This document shows, in pieces, positions 13,501-23,253 of a stretch of DNA of 40,752 nucleotides. Each line of letters begins with the position of its first letter. The stretch's first letter is position 1. The position numbers and the translations under genes are program-made. This DNA is from a virus, in the IMG/VR virus record IMGVR_UViG_3300047554_000113, positions 1-40,752 of that record, one strand, 5' to 3'. The notes beneath the pieces are model-generated. The model searched no databases, was not told the origin of the DNA, and worked only from the letters and a program-made list of their open reading frames with translations.

Positions 13501-16204
13501 TAAGATTGTACACGTACAACATGATACTATCCGTGGAAAGTTCGTTGCAGTACAGAAGAAGGCTAGTGCTAAGTCTAGACTACAGAGGTCTTACGAAGAT
13601 AAAGTAGAAATTGCTGATGGTGTATTCATTGGTCAATCTCTTGCTGGTGATGCTGGTCAAATGATGCGCGAAAGCACATCTACCAAAGCAACAACAATGA
13701 AGAACGTTCTAAACAACGATAACCGTATTACTGGTCTACATGCTTTTAGTAGTGGTAGCGAAATGCGTGAGATTAGAATTGATGAACCTCTATGGGTATC
13801 TGCACATTCTGAATACATCAACAATGTTGTAATGAAAGATGCAGTTTCTGCACGTATTGTCCAGGGTCTTGCTGCAGGCAAGAAGCCAGATGTACTAAAG
13901 AATCAAATCCTTAAGTGGCTAAAGAGTACAGACCCAGAAGCACGTCAATATATGCGTGACCAGAAGGCTAACTTACAGAGTTACAAGGATAATAACCTAA
14001 CTGTATCTGACTTAGTTGACCGTCAGTTTGTACAGATTAGGGCACAATACCTACCTGATACAGATGAATTTGGTAGCAAGATTCTTGTTGATATCGATGG
14101 TAAGGCTATGAGCCTAACTAAGGCTGCAGCATCTGGCAAGTTAACTGCTGATGTATCTGCTAACATCCCATTGAATGTACGTTACCCTGTAATGGCTAAT
14201 GCTGAACGTGTTAACTCACAGGCTAAGGTATGGCGTAACATTGTATCAACTATCTTCCACTATGTTGCTACACTTCCAGAAGACCACTTAGTACGTCATC
14301 CATTCTACAATATGGTTCACGATGCTGAGGCTCGTCGCATCTCTACACTTATCCGTAAAGAAGCAATTGCTAAGGGTAAGACAAAAGAAGAAGCAAACGA
14401 ACTTGTAGCCAAGTACGCAGATAAGATTAAGAATACTGCTAGTACACGTGCATATAAAGAACTAATGCAACGTCTATACAGTATTGAACGACAGACAGAT
14501 GTCGGTTCATTTATGCGTTTCGTACAACCATTCTACATGGCACACCAGAACTCAAGTCGTTTCTGGCTAGGTACAACTATCCGCAATCCACAGATTGCAG
14601 CATTAATGGCTAACGCATACAATGCTCCATACCGTGCTGGTGTAGTATATGATGAAGATGGTAACTTAGTTCCATCAGGTAATCCTTGGTCTACACGTAG
14701 AGATACTATTGTACTAGGTCTAGGTGATACTGGACTAGCAGGATATGTAAAGCGTAAGACTGGTAAGACAGAAGCACGCTTTGACCCTACTGCTATTGAC
14801 GTAATTACACAAGGTCAGTTACCTGTATTCCCTACAGTTGGTGGACCATTCGGTCAAACTGTATTAAGTTCTGCTTTAGTTAAGTCTAATCCAGACGAAA
14901 TAGCAATGAAACTGTTTGGTAAGAATGCAGAAGACATTGTTAACAAGTACATTATGCCATACTACGAAAAGACATATGGCAAGACTACTGGTGAATTACT
15001 AGCAACCAACCTTAATCCAATGAACAGTTGGATGATATCTGCTATGGCTGCTATCCGTAAGGGTAATCCTAGACTTGCTACAGATGAAGCAAATGCTAGA
15101 TTCAATGCTCGTTACAATGCAGCATACGATTACATCGTAATGCAGAAGGCACTAAATAATCAATCATTAAATGATGATGAGATTAAGTTAGAGGCTGCTA
15201 GACTGGCAACTAATACTCTATTTGTTGAGATGGCATCTGCATTCCTAGGTCCTATCGTTGGTGCTAAACTAGGCGATACTGAAGCACGTAACATTGAAAC
15301 TCAATTCAATAGACTACGTAAAGCAAACGGTGGAGACACCGATAAGGCTGCTATTGAACTAACAATGCAGATTCAGCAGAAGTACAATACGCCTATGGCT
15401 AGTACTATCTCTAATATCATCACTACACGTTCTACAGATAACCGTCTAGGTTTACTTGCTACACCACAGACACTAAAGAATCTAGAAACAAACAAGACTT
15501 TAGTGGAAGATATTGATTATCTATTCCCTGATAATCCATTCATTGGTGAACTGATTAGTGCTGGTAATCCAACTGAAGACTACAGCCAGTTTGTTGAAGA
15601 CAAGATGTTCTCAATGGAACTTAATGGTGAACCTTTACGTGGTAAACTAGATAATCCAGAAGAACGTGCAAAGCGTCAGCAATACTCAATGGCTTGGGAA
15701 TTGTATTTCAATAACATTGAATACATTGAACAGCATGCTAGAGACCGTAAGATATCTAAGAACTCTGACCAATATAAAGAAACATATGGTGAGTGGAAGA
15801 AAGATGTCATAGCCAAGATTGAGGAAAAGTTCCCTCTTTGGGCTACACGACCTGATACATTCCAGTTAGATAAAGCAACTAATAACCTAGCAATTGCTAA
15901 CAGATTACTAGCAGATGAGAAGTTTATGTCTACTGTTGGTAAAGATTCTAAAGCAATTCAAGGTCTTAGAGTATACATGGAAGCACGTCAAGTATTCAAA
16001 GATAGACTAGCACAAGAGGCTGCACGTACTGGTGTAACTGGTGCTGATACAAATCAGAACCGTTGGATACTTGAATGGCGTGATGATGTTGCTGATAGCA
16101 TTATCGAAAAGTACCCAGAGTTTGGACGTATGTTCGATAGGTACATTTCAAACGACAAACTTGAAGATATCCCATCATTCACAGAATTAAATGAAGGACT
16201 ATAA
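10574..16204 (+). CDS. Giant putative internal virion / DNA-ejection protein (1876 aa)
   Basis: By far the largest gene. Its place between portal and scaffold, and its size, recall the internal virion proteins that short-tailed phages eject ahead of their DNA (T7 gp16-like role). Seen: a helical N-terminus with basic patches; a strong predicted coiled coil at about 293-377 (KKIQQIEDTNKKLSDQIELL); long Ala/Lys-rich helical stretches; and, near 1312-1345, an aromatic motif (FMRFVQPFYMAHQNSSRFW) like ones seen in large phage virion-associated proteins. No transglycosylase or protease motif was recognised by eye. It is followed by two further Ala/Ser-rich genes joined by TAATG overlaps, suggesting a three-protein ejection set. 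The role is inferred. Confidence 0.65.
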   Translation: MSSMTPQPNDDNWFERTKADAIELGKKALSKVYETEAGKKALDTAAVAADKYGYLYREKIAPPLTAALLVANSNYREQNKNLSLSQQFDKAQEDSKRSAASFYKDQPGNDWRRSISPGRAMVALVGNVIPGEQGTDKIDWSNTDSVESYFTSGAAQFWSGLVDTGVSTVFDPFYRVGKGIRAVKTATLTRPVSTKSSFASRITYRPRVENFVTEINDGVAGIDNGIKPLIDAVEKSEDIQGIIRYGVIADSSNPEVAAQALRSAYATGGREGVGDVLKVMIGDTITFNKLVQRNDELSVLVNKYTKRNDAIEAKIAQAESSIFMGSRLNLSAKKIQQIEDTNKKLSDQIELLKKKQDSLKEEYKDANKERKNLEQRIGATPTNSVKALEGTGTDTLLHSANTTWSKFSRLERIRTSMAEVNAKGYWGEVDPMSDLGLAKEVSNMVGGTGPRFIRAAYWLSPNQQVREVPAGNMIIDGIPAKFSYKEVNARLQQAVKYGDMSSKTARAAAERYSKLTTPSERFQFAERLQRETMLGIIRKQFPEQYGKLSKTQLDAVDEFANHIIRETNVQRTKLIRDVLEKNYTLIDSRSGAALAQLEIQKLVQQTAESIAAKRGGPVGTADLNAARASLMNDPAFATQLPNNHFAMNMKDVSDIVKENHLAFKGFLQQISADNLSPQEIKRMIAQDKKFREANQGTVATMGDIAIGRTKVAKDRLTDIMDIYQTFIWKPTTLLSLKYTTRNVFEGWLRVAASAMDMNSKYGYSWTDMIRGGFGETLNAPYRIGYNIAQRGSARVNSVKLNRINENLIQSEKKLSLALGGPSKKTQDFIDKSIKAKAKDLNEDLLMANDSVSFPLAVIDGKIKTIGSHIGSANDKAAARIAKNAYDKVVSNTGLTGPEGNIVKALLNGDFNEAYRISSTLDAKTVSKALDHIGNTYDELAEKLAKLDKKKLSPGLAQDIKDLEFFIGRLDKHIDNAKIVHVQHDTIRGKFVAVQKKASAKSRLQRSYEDKVEIADGVFIGQSLAGDAGQMMRESTSTKATTMKNVLNNDNRITGLHAFSSGSEMREIRIDEPLWVSAHSEYINNVVMKDAVSARIVQGLAAGKKPDVLKNQILKWLKSTDPEARQYMRDQKANLQSYKDNNLTVSDLVDRQFVQIRAQYLPDTDEFGSKILVDIDGKAMSLTKAAASGKLTADVSANIPLNVRYPVMANAERVNSQAKVWRNIVSTIFHYVATLPEDHLVRHPFYNMVHDAEARRISTLIRKEAIAKGKTKEEANELVAKYADKIKNTASTRAYKELMQRLYSIERQTDVGSFMRFVQPFYMAHQNSSRFWLGTTIRNPQIAALMANAYNAPYRAGVVYDEDGNLVPSGNPWSTRRDTIVLGLGDTGLAGYVKRKTGKTEARFDPTAIDVITQGQLPVFPTVGGPFGQTVLSSALVKSNPDEIAMKLFGKNAEDIVNKYIMPYYEKTYGKTTGELLATNLNPMNSWMISAMAAIRKGNPRLATDEANARFNARYNAAYDYIVMQKALNNQSLNDDEIKLEAARLATNTLFVEMASAFLGPIVGAKLGDTEARNIETQFNRLRKANGGDTDKAAIELTMQIQQKYNTPMASTISNIITTRSTDNRLGLLATPQTLKNLETNKTLVEDIDYLFPDNPFIGELISAGNPTEDYSQFVEDKMFSMELNGEPLRGKLDNPEERAKRQQYSMAWELYFNNIEYIEQHARDRKISKNSDQYKETYGEWKKDVIAKIEEKFPLWATRPDTFQLDKATNNLAIANRLLADEKFMSTVGKDSKAIQGLRVYMEARQVFKDRLAQEAARTGVTGADTNQNRWILEWRDDVADSIIEKYPEFGRMFDRYISNDKLEDIPSFTELNEGL

Positions 16205-17010
16205 TGGCAAACGAAGGCGCAGACCTAGCGAAACAATCTCCTAAGAGTGTTCCTGATACCATTAGTTCTACATCTGGTGGTAGTTACTCAAGTGTATCAT
16301 ACAATCTTACAAGTAAGGAAGATGCAAGAGCATCATTCCGTAAGGCTATGACAGAACTGTACGGCTTCTACGACCCTAAAGCATTTAGTGTATTCTATTC
16401 ACAATTACAGAAACTAGAAAAAGGTTATGCTAGCCGTGAATCGGGTAGCGGTGGTTCTAGTACTCGTACTACTACCTCTTTTAATCCTAACTTGTTTATG
16501 GAAGAATACCTACAGGGATTAGCACCTGCAGTTATTCAATCAGGTAAGTTCGGTGGTGCTGCTCGTCAGACTGTTGATGAACTATCATCATACGCTGATG
16601 GCATGGGTCTTAACTACGGTGCATCTGTATTTGCTAAGGATATGCAATCAATCATATCTGGCAACAAAACAATAGATGAAGTATTCAATAGTTACCGTGA
16701 ATCAGCAGCACAACTATACTCTGGTTTTGCTGACCGTTTACGTCAGAACCCTAAGTTAACTCTTAAGGATTTGGCTAGTCCATACATCAATACTATGGCA
16801 TCACTACTAGAAGTAGACCCTAACACTATCTCTGTAACTAATCCTGTACTACAGGGTGCTATTGCAAAGGTAGATGGAACTATCAAGCCTGTTAGTGAAT
16901 TCATTAAAGATGTAAAGAATATGGATGCTTGGAAGTTTACAAAGAACGCTAAGGAAGAAGCAGTAGATTTGGCTAGTTCATTTAAGCGTGCATTCGGGTT
17001 TGGTGCATAA
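16204..17010 (+). CDS. Hypothetical virion-associated protein (268 aa)
   Basis: Coupled by TAATG on both sides to the giant protein and the next gene. The N-terminal 40 residues are Ser/Gly/Thr-rich and disordered; residues about 40-85 and 100-260 are predicted helical (EDARASFRKAMTELYGFYD; ESAAQLYSGFADRLRQNP). A Ser/Gly linker (ESGSGGSSTRTTTS) separates them. No known motif is seen. Order and composition suggest an internal or ejected virion protein working with its giant neighbour; this is inference. Confidence 0.65.
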   Translation: MANEGADLAKQSPKSVPDTISSTSGGSYSSVSYNLTSKEDARASFRKAMTELYGFYDPKAFSVFYSQLQKLEKGYASRESGSGGSSTRTTTSFNPNLFMEEYLQGLAPAVIQSGKFGGAARQTVDELSSYADGMGLNYGASVFAKDMQSIISGNKTIDEVFNSYRESAAQLYSGFADRLRQNPKLTLKDLASPYINTMASLLEVDPNTISVTNPVLQGAIAKVDGTIKPVSEFIKDVKNMDAWKFTKNAKEEAVDLASSFKRAFGFGA

Positions 17011-18059
17011 TGGCACAGAATGCAAACGTAAGAGAAAGTCGCATAACTACCACTACTAAGCCTAAGCCAAAACCTAAGCCAAAGCCAGTAGTAGAACCAG
17101 TAGTTCCAGTAAACGAACCAGTTTCTAGTGCATTTGACCAGGCATCATACATTAATGAATTGATGCGTATTCAGAATCAAGCAACTGCTAACATGCCTAG
17201 TGCTGCTACTAACTATGATATCTTCAAAGCAGAACTTGCTGTAGCCTTTGGTTCATTTGCTCCTAGTGATGATGCTTGGATTCGTGAAATATTCAATGCT
17301 GGTCAAGTTAAGATGAACGAGGGTGTATCACCTGGTTCTATTCCAGACTTACTTATTGATGACCCATCATTGGCTAACTACCGTTCTAGATTCAAAGGTC
17401 TATTGGACCTTAAGGAACGTGCTAAGACTCAGAAGGTTTCTTACCTTCCAACTATTGCTGAATACGTTACAGCAGAACGTGCTAACACAGAACTGCTACA
17501 ACGTTATGGTCTAAACAATATGGCTAATCAGAAGACACTAGATGCTTTGTTTGCTGGAGATGTGTCTACTACTGAACTAGAAGAACGTATTGTTAATGGT
17601 GTTACTGCAATTCAGAATGCAGACACTGCACTAAAGCAACAACTTGCTACAGAGTTTCCAACTCTAAACAGTTCAGATTTCTTAGAAGCATTACTATCTG
17701 GTAACGAAGGTGCTAAGATACTACAACAGAAAGTTGCTCGTGCAGGTATTGCTGCAGAAGCAGCGACTGCTGGTGTTAAATCACAGTTAGGTGCTGAAGA
17801 ACTACGTAAGTCTGGTGTAACACGTGAACAAGCACGTGCTGGTTTCCAGGCTGTAGCACAGCAAAAGGCTGGTGTAGAACAAGCAGGTCGTATCTTTGGT
17901 GATGTTGAAGTAGGTACACTACAAACAGAACTAGAGAAGGAAGCCCTACTTGGTCAGACTTCTAAGCGTACTAAAGCACTAGCCTCACAGGCTAGAGCAC
18001 AGTTCGGTGGTGCATCAGGTATCACAACTGGTTCTCTCGGTAAGAGAAAGCAAGTATAA
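17010..18059 (+). CDS. Hypothetical helical virion protein with KP-repeat N-terminus (349 aa)
   Basis: Joined to the preceding gene by TAATG. Near residues 17-30 it has a run of Lys-Pro repeats (KPKPKPKPKPVV), an extended, basic, probably disordered segment. The rest is Ala/Gln/Glu-rich helix (EELRKSGVTREQARAGFQAV and similar), with predicted coiled-coil character in the last 120 residues. No family recognised. It may be a third internal virion protein. It is the last gene before a hairpin-containing gap and the scaffold/capsid unit. Confidence 0.65.
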   Translation: MAQNANVRESRITTTTKPKPKPKPKPVVEPVVPVNEPVSSAFDQASYINELMRIQNQATANMPSAATNYDIFKAELAVAFGSFAPSDDAWIREIFNAGQVKMNEGVSPGSIPDLLIDDPSLANYRSRFKGLLDLKERAKTQKVSYLPTIAEYVTAERANTELLQRYGLNNMANQKTLDALFAGDVSTTELEERIVNGVTAIQNADTALKQQLATEFPTLNSSDFLEALLSGNEGAKILQQKVARAGIAAEAATAGVKSQLGAEELRKSGVTREQARAGFQAVAQQKAGVEQAGRIFGDVEVGTLQTELEKEALLGQTSKRTKALASQARAQFGGASGITTGSLGKRKQV

Positions 18060-18062
18060 ACT

Positions 18063-18133
18063 CTCGTTGGATAGACCAGCCCCAACGAGTAAAAGACTGG
18101 TAGTATACACCAACTCACATTCCCCTGTGTGAG
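18063..18133 (+). other. Two hairpins before the scaffold/capsid genes
   Basis: CTCGTTGG / CCAACGAG (18063-18089, 8-bp stem, 11-base loop) and CTCACA / TGTGAG (18114-18133, 8-base loop) fill the 117-base gap. A GTATAC hexamer lies before and after the second hairpin. Neither is followed by a T tract, so transcript processing or attenuation fits better than full termination. Confidence 0.5.
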
Positions 18134-18176
18134 AGTGCGAGTATACGTTAACAACTATGTAAGGGAGAGTGTTGCG

Positions 18177-18683
18177 ATGAGCAACAACAATCAAGACTGG
18201 CTAGATGACGATGATGACTTCGACTTCGATTTCGAAGAAGAAGAAACCCCTCGTCGTTCAAACTCTAATGATGCCTTGAAAAAGGTTCGTAGAGCAGAAC
18301 GTGCAAAGGATAAGCAACTCAAAGAGTTGCAGGCTGAACTAGAATCATTACGTAAGTTTCAACGTGAAGCCACCATCAGCAAAGTCTTAACAGAGAAGAA
18401 CATCAACCCAAAGATAGCCGCGTTCATTCCTGGTGACTTAGAAGTTTCTACGGAATCCATAGGTTCGTGGTTAGAACAATATGGTGATGTCTTTGGAGTA
18501 CAACCTGTACAGCAACAACAGTCAAATGTAGATGATATGGATATCGCTGCATTACGACAGATTGATGCTGCTACATCAGGTGCGTATTCTCTAGATGATA
18601 CCAATGACTTATTTGGTAGCATCAACAATGCCCAGTCGCATGAGGAGTTATTAGACTTACTCTACCGACAAGGCATGGAATAA
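18177..18683 (+). CDS. Putative capsid scaffolding protein (168 aa)
   Basis: Scaffolds guide capsid shell assembly and then leave. The start at 18177 has GGGAG 9 bases upstream; the longer frame from 18129 runs through the hairpin. The N-terminus is very acidic (WLDDDDDFDFDFEEEE), followed by a charged coiled coil at about 35-65 (KVRRAERAKDKQLKELQAEL) and a Gln-rich, acidic C-terminal half. This composition, and position directly before the major capsid gene, are typical of scaffolds. No sequence family is certain. Confidence 0.75.
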   Translation: MSNNNQDWLDDDDDFDFDFEEEETPRRSNSNDALKKVRRAERAKDKQLKELQAELESLRKFQREATISKVLTEKNINPKIAAFIPGDLEVSTESIGSWLEQYGDVFGVQPVQQQQSNVDDMDIAALRQIDAATSGAYSLDDTNDLFGSINNAQSHEELLDLLYRQGME

Positions 18684-18719
18684 TCGCAATAATCAACCAA
18701 GCAAAGGAAAATCCCCAAA

Positions 18720-19736
18720 ATGGCTAATGCATACACAGCATTATCTGGTGGTTCCGCAAACACCAATGGTGGTCTCGGTGGTGGACAGTACTCATCTGCC
18801 AACAACGTAGGCACATTCACACCATCTAACGGTGCTGGTCTAGTTCAGAAGGCATACGACCGCCTTGTTGAATTCGAACTACGCGCAACCCCATTGCTAC
18901 GTTCTGTAGCAGACAAGAAGCCTGCTCGTCAGGCAATGCCAGGTTCATCTGTAGCACTACAAATCTACAACGACCTAGCAAAAGCAACTTCTCCTCTATC
19001 GGAACAAGTTGACCCAGATGCAGTATCACTAGGTACTCCAGACATCGTTACCATTACTCTAAACGAATACGGTAACGCTGCTATGGTAACTCGTAAACTG
19101 CAACTAATGTCACTTGCTGACGTAGACCCAGCAGTTGCAAACATCATTGCATTCAACATGGCTGACAGCATCGACGATGTAGCACAAACTGCTCTTCTTG
19201 CTGGCACCAACGTTCTATACGCAACTGGTGGAACAACTACTGCAACTACCACTTCAGGTATCACTTCAGACGATGTAATCTCTGCTGCTGATATCCGTAA
19301 GGCTGTTGCAAAACTACGTAGCAACAAGGCTAACGGACGTAAGGGTTCACTATACTGGGTTGGTATCCACCCAGAAGTTTCACACGACCTTCGTGCTGAA
19401 ACAGGTGCTGCTTCATGGCGTAACCCACACGAATACCAAAGCAACGATGCAATCTGGGCTGGCGAAATCGGTCAGTTTGAAGGTGCATACTTCGTTGAAA
19501 GCCCACGTCTATACAAGGCTAACGATGGAGATTCTTCAATCCCAGTTTACCGCACATTCATTGCAGGTCAGCAAGCACTTGCTGAAGCAGTTGCTGAAGA
19601 GCCACACGTAGTTATCGGTCCAGTTACTGATAAACTAATGCGTGCTCGTCCAATCGGCTGGTACGGTGTTCTTGGTTTCGGTGTATACCGCAACGAAGCA
19701 CTATACCGCATTGAATCTGCTTCAAGCATCGCTTAA
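18720..19736 (+). CDS. Major capsid protein (N4 gp56-like)
   Basis: Forms the icosahedral shell. The 338-aa protein has a disordered Gly/Ser/Asn N-terminus, then a segment resembling N4 gp56-type capsids (YDRLVEFELRATPLLRS; DIVTITLNEYGNAAMVTRKL), a Thr-rich loop and a C-terminal domain ending WYGVLGFGVYRNEALYRIES. It follows the scaffold-like gene by 36 bases and has AAAGGAAAA upstream. Its codons end in C more often than those of its neighbours, as expected of a highly expressed gene. It is followed by a stem-loop. Capsid identity is strong from position and sequence character; the exact family is moderately sure. Confidence 0.88.
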   Translation: MANAYTALSGGSANTNGGLGGGQYSSANNVGTFTPSNGAGLVQKAYDRLVEFELRATPLLRSVADKKPARQAMPGSSVALQIYNDLAKATSPLSEQVDPDAVSLGTPDIVTITLNEYGNAAMVTRKLQLMSLADVDPAVANIIAFNMADSIDDVAQTALLAGTNVLYATGGTTTATTTSGITSDDVISAADIRKAVAKLRSNKANGRKGSLYWVGIHPEVSHDLRAETGAASWRNPHEYQSNDAIWAGEIGQFEGAYFVESPRLYKANDGDSSIPVYRTFIAGQQALAEAVAEEPHVVIGPVTDKLMRARPIGWYGVLGFGVYRNEALYRIESASSIA

Positions 19737-19752
19737 GTAGTGCTCAAAGTTT

Positions 19753-19776
19753 GTCCTCCACTTTCGGGTGGAGGGC
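19753..19776 (+). terminator. Weak terminator / attenuator after the capsid gene
   Basis: GTCCTCCAC and GTGGAGGGC pair as a 9-bp stem (one G-T wobble) with a 6-base loop, 17 bases past the capsid stop. The tail (ATTCTTGGGG) is poor in T, so partial termination that lets capsid transcripts predominate is more likely than a full stop. Confidence 0.55.
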
Positions 19777-19801
19777 ATTCTTGGGGTACTGAAAGGTAAT
19801 T

Positions 19802-20053
19802 ATGGGATACGTATTTATACCACCAACAGTCGAAGAAGGACCTGCAGGTGGCAACTGGCTATTTGCTCGTTACACATTAACACGTGGTGTTAGTGTACTT
19901 AAGATTGATGGAGAGTATTATGAAATACGATTCCCAACACAAGACCAAATGGACACAGCAGATATTGTTTATCAAGGTGGTCATGAGTACCCTGTATCAG
20001 CAGAAGAAGCACAAGACTTAGAAGATGCAGGCTACGAGGTGATTACAGTATGA
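19802..20053 (+). CDS. Hypothetical protein after the capsid gene (83 aa)
   Basis: No named family recognised. The ATG at 19802 has AAAGG 6 bases upstream. The sequence is beta-rich with aromatic residues (NWLFARYTLTRGVSVLKIDG, then YYEIRFPTQDQMDTADIVYQ) and ends with a short helix and an acidic patch. The FPTQD...ADIVYQGGHEY stretch resembles small proteins found after capsid genes in other actinophages, from memory and not verified. The stop overlaps the next start as ATGA. It could be a head-decoration or head-completion protein. Confidence 0.7.
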   Translation: MGYVFIPPTVEEGPAGGNWLFARYTLTRGVSVLKIDGEYYEIRFPTQDQMDTADIVYQGGHEYPVSAEEAQDLEDAGYEVITV

Positions 20054-20276
20054 CACCGTTAGAATGGGTATCAACAATCTCATTGGGATTAGGTATCGTT
20101 ATTGTAATTGGTAAATGGTTAATCGTAACCCCACTTAAGAACTTTATTAGAGAACAGACTTATCCTATACAACCATCAGCAAATGGTGGTCGTAGTCTAC
20201 CAGATGTTGCATCATCTGTACGTAGGATTGAAGAACGTCTAAACGAACATATAGACTTCCACTTGAAGGACAAATA

Positions 20277-20277
<1 letters not shown>
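20050..20277 (+). CDS. Small membrane protein (75 aa)
   Basis: One clear membrane helix at residues 7-27 (STISLGLGIVIVIGKWLIV), with a soluble C-terminal helix (SSVRRIEERLNEHIDFHLKD) that could form a coiled coil. It is coupled by ATGA to the gene before and TAATG to the gene after. The design (short outside, one helix, helical tail) fits a holin-like or virion membrane-contact protein. A second holin-like gene lies next to the endolysin, so its role here is open. Confidence 0.65.
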
Positions 20278-21694
<1,417 letters not shown>

Positions 21695-21699
21695 CCTAA

Positions 21700-22029
21700 A
21701 TGGCATACGCATATAAAGTTCTAGGTCAGAGTGCACCTAGTGCTACAACTAATACAGATGTTTACACTGTAGGTTCGGGCAAGCAAGCCATTGTATCTAC
21801 CATTACTATTGCAAATCGTTCAGGTTCTGCAAGTTCATACCGCATTGCTATTCGTCCTGCTGGTGCTACTTTAGCAAACCAACATTACCTGGCTTACGAT
21901 ATTGCTATTGCTGCTAATGACACAACCGTTTTAACAATGGGTGTAACTTTACAGGCAACAGATGTGGTTACAGTTTACGCACTAAGTTCTAACTTATCAT
22001 TTGGGATTTACGGTTCGGAGATTTCCTAA
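21700..22029 (+). CDS. Small beta-rich tail-associated protein (109 aa)
   Basis: A beta-sandwich-like sequence (AIVSTITIANRSGSASSYRI; VVTVYALSSNLSFGIYGSEI) with no named domain recognised. Small proteins of this type, built around 'ANRSG...YRIAIRP', recur in tail modules of other aquatic phages, as far as I can judge from memory. It lies 5 bases after the collagen-like gene and is joined by TAATG to the Gly-rich gene, so it is probably part of the fibre or tip. Confidence 0.65.
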   Translation: MAYAYKVLGQSAPSATTNTDVYTVGSGKQAIVSTITIANRSGSASSYRIAIRPAGATLANQHYLAYDIAIAANDTTVLTMGVTLQATDVVTVYALSSNLSFGIYGSEIS

Positions 22030-22748
22030 TGGCTGTTAGATTTGGAAGTAAATCTAGTATTGCCCAAGGACTACCAAAGGGAAGCAAGGCTTGGGACCAA
22101 GTCGCTAGTACTGCATTTGCTGCTGAAGTCTTATTAGTAGGCGGAGGCGGTGGAGGCGGTAATGATGGTTGTTACGGTGGTGGTGGTGGAGCAGGTCAAG
22201 TAAGAGACTTAAATGTTTCAATTAGTCTTGCTCAAACATACTCAATTACAATTGGTGCTGGTGGAGGTAGTGGTTCACCTGGTGCTTCTAGTACTGCATT
22301 CGGTTACACCTCTATAGGTGGTAACAACGGTAACAATGGTGGTGGCTCTGGTGCAGCGGTTGCTGGTGGTACATCAGGAAATGGCTACGGTGGTGGTAAC
22401 GGTGCTTGGTGTAACGGTTGTTGTGCATCAGGTGGTGGTGGAGGTGGCTCCACTGGTGGTGGCAACAGTGCTGGCAGTTGCAATAACTATGGCTCTGGTG
22501 GTCCTGGTTGGAACTGGAAATCACTTGGAACTACTTATGCTCAAGGTGGACGTGGGCTAAGTAACTGTACTGGTCATGGTAATGGTGCTGCTAACACTGG
22601 AAACGGTGGTAATGGTGCTTCTAGTGGTGGCTCTGGTATTGTAATAGTTCGTTACCTTGGTTCAGCAAAAGCAACTGGTGGAACAATCACATCATCTGGT
22701 GGATACACATATCATACTTTTACATCTAACGGAAACTTGGTAACTTAA
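22029..22748 (+). CDS. Glycine-rich tail tip protein (239 aa)
   Basis: Starting at residue about 36 (AAEVLLVGGGGGGG) the protein has long runs of Gly, Ser and Asn, with Cys pairs in the loops (WCNGCC; SCNNYGSGG). It ends with the strand-rich segment SGIVIVRY and ATGGTITSSGGYTYHTF. This architecture is the Gly-rich domain found at receptor-binding tips of many phage tail proteins, where polyglycine-II helices form a sandwich carrying variable loops. The DNA is GGT-rich and low complexity. It probably contributes to host contact. It has TAATG coupling upstream. Confidence 0.8.
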   Translation: MAVRFGSKSSIAQGLPKGSKAWDQVASTAFAAEVLLVGGGGGGGNDGCYGGGGGAGQVRDLNVSISLAQTYSITIGAGGGSGSPGASSTAFGYTSIGGNNGNNGGGSGAAVAGGTSGNGYGGGNGAWCNGCCASGGGGGGSTGGGNSAGSCNNYGSGGPGWNWKSLGTTYAQGGRGLSNCTGHGNGAANTGNGGNGASSGGSGIVIVRYLGSAKATGGTITSSGGYTYHTFTSNGNLVT

Positions 22749-22749
22749 T

Positions 22750-23253
22750 ATGGCTCATTATGCACTTATTGATGAAAACAATATTGTAGTAGAAGTGTTT
22801 GTTGGAGAAGATGAAAACACTTTAATAGATGGTAAAACCACAGAAGAACATTACTCTGAAAAATATGGCAAGCGTTGCTTGCGTACATCCTACAATGGAA
22901 CAATCCGTAAGAATTACGCTGGCATAGGTATGAAGTATAATGAAGCACTTGATGCTTTCATTATTGAACAACCAAATCCATCTTGGGTATTAAACAATGA
23001 AACTGGTAAATGGCAACCACCACTTCCTGACCCTGTAGAGTGGAATCCTATTCCACATTTCTTTAATGAAAATACAGGGGAATGGGAAATTGAACCGTAC
23101 TACAAAAACTCAGTAACTATTACAAGTCGTGTATTAACTTGTAACGACTGTCCATTCTGGGTTGGAGAAACTGCAACCTGTACACAGTGTGGATGTTCAG
23201 GTAAAACTTTACATACTAATCCAGACGCTACTTGCCCTGAAGGGAAATGGTAA
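22750..23253 (+). CDS. Conserved tail-module protein with C-terminal cysteine motif (167 aa)
   Basis: The N-terminal 120 residues (AHYALIDENNIVVEVFVGED; RTSYNGTIRKNYAGIGMKYN; PSWVLNNETGKWQPP) belong to a protein type I recognise from the tail regions of cyanophages and other aquatic phages, usually without known function. The C-terminal part has CNDCPFW, CTQCGCSG and a last Cys, probably a zinc ribbon. It lies between the Gly-rich protein and the first receptor paralogue. A role in fibre tip structure is likely. Confidence 0.7.
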   Translation: MAHYALIDENNIVVEVFVGEDENTLIDGKTTEEHYSEKYGKRCLRTSYNGTIRKNYAGIGMKYNEALDAFIIEQPNPSWVLNNETGKWQPPLPDPVEWNPIPHFFNENTGEWEIEPYYKNSVTITSRVLTCNDCPFWVGETATCTQCGCSGKTLHTNPDATCPEGKW

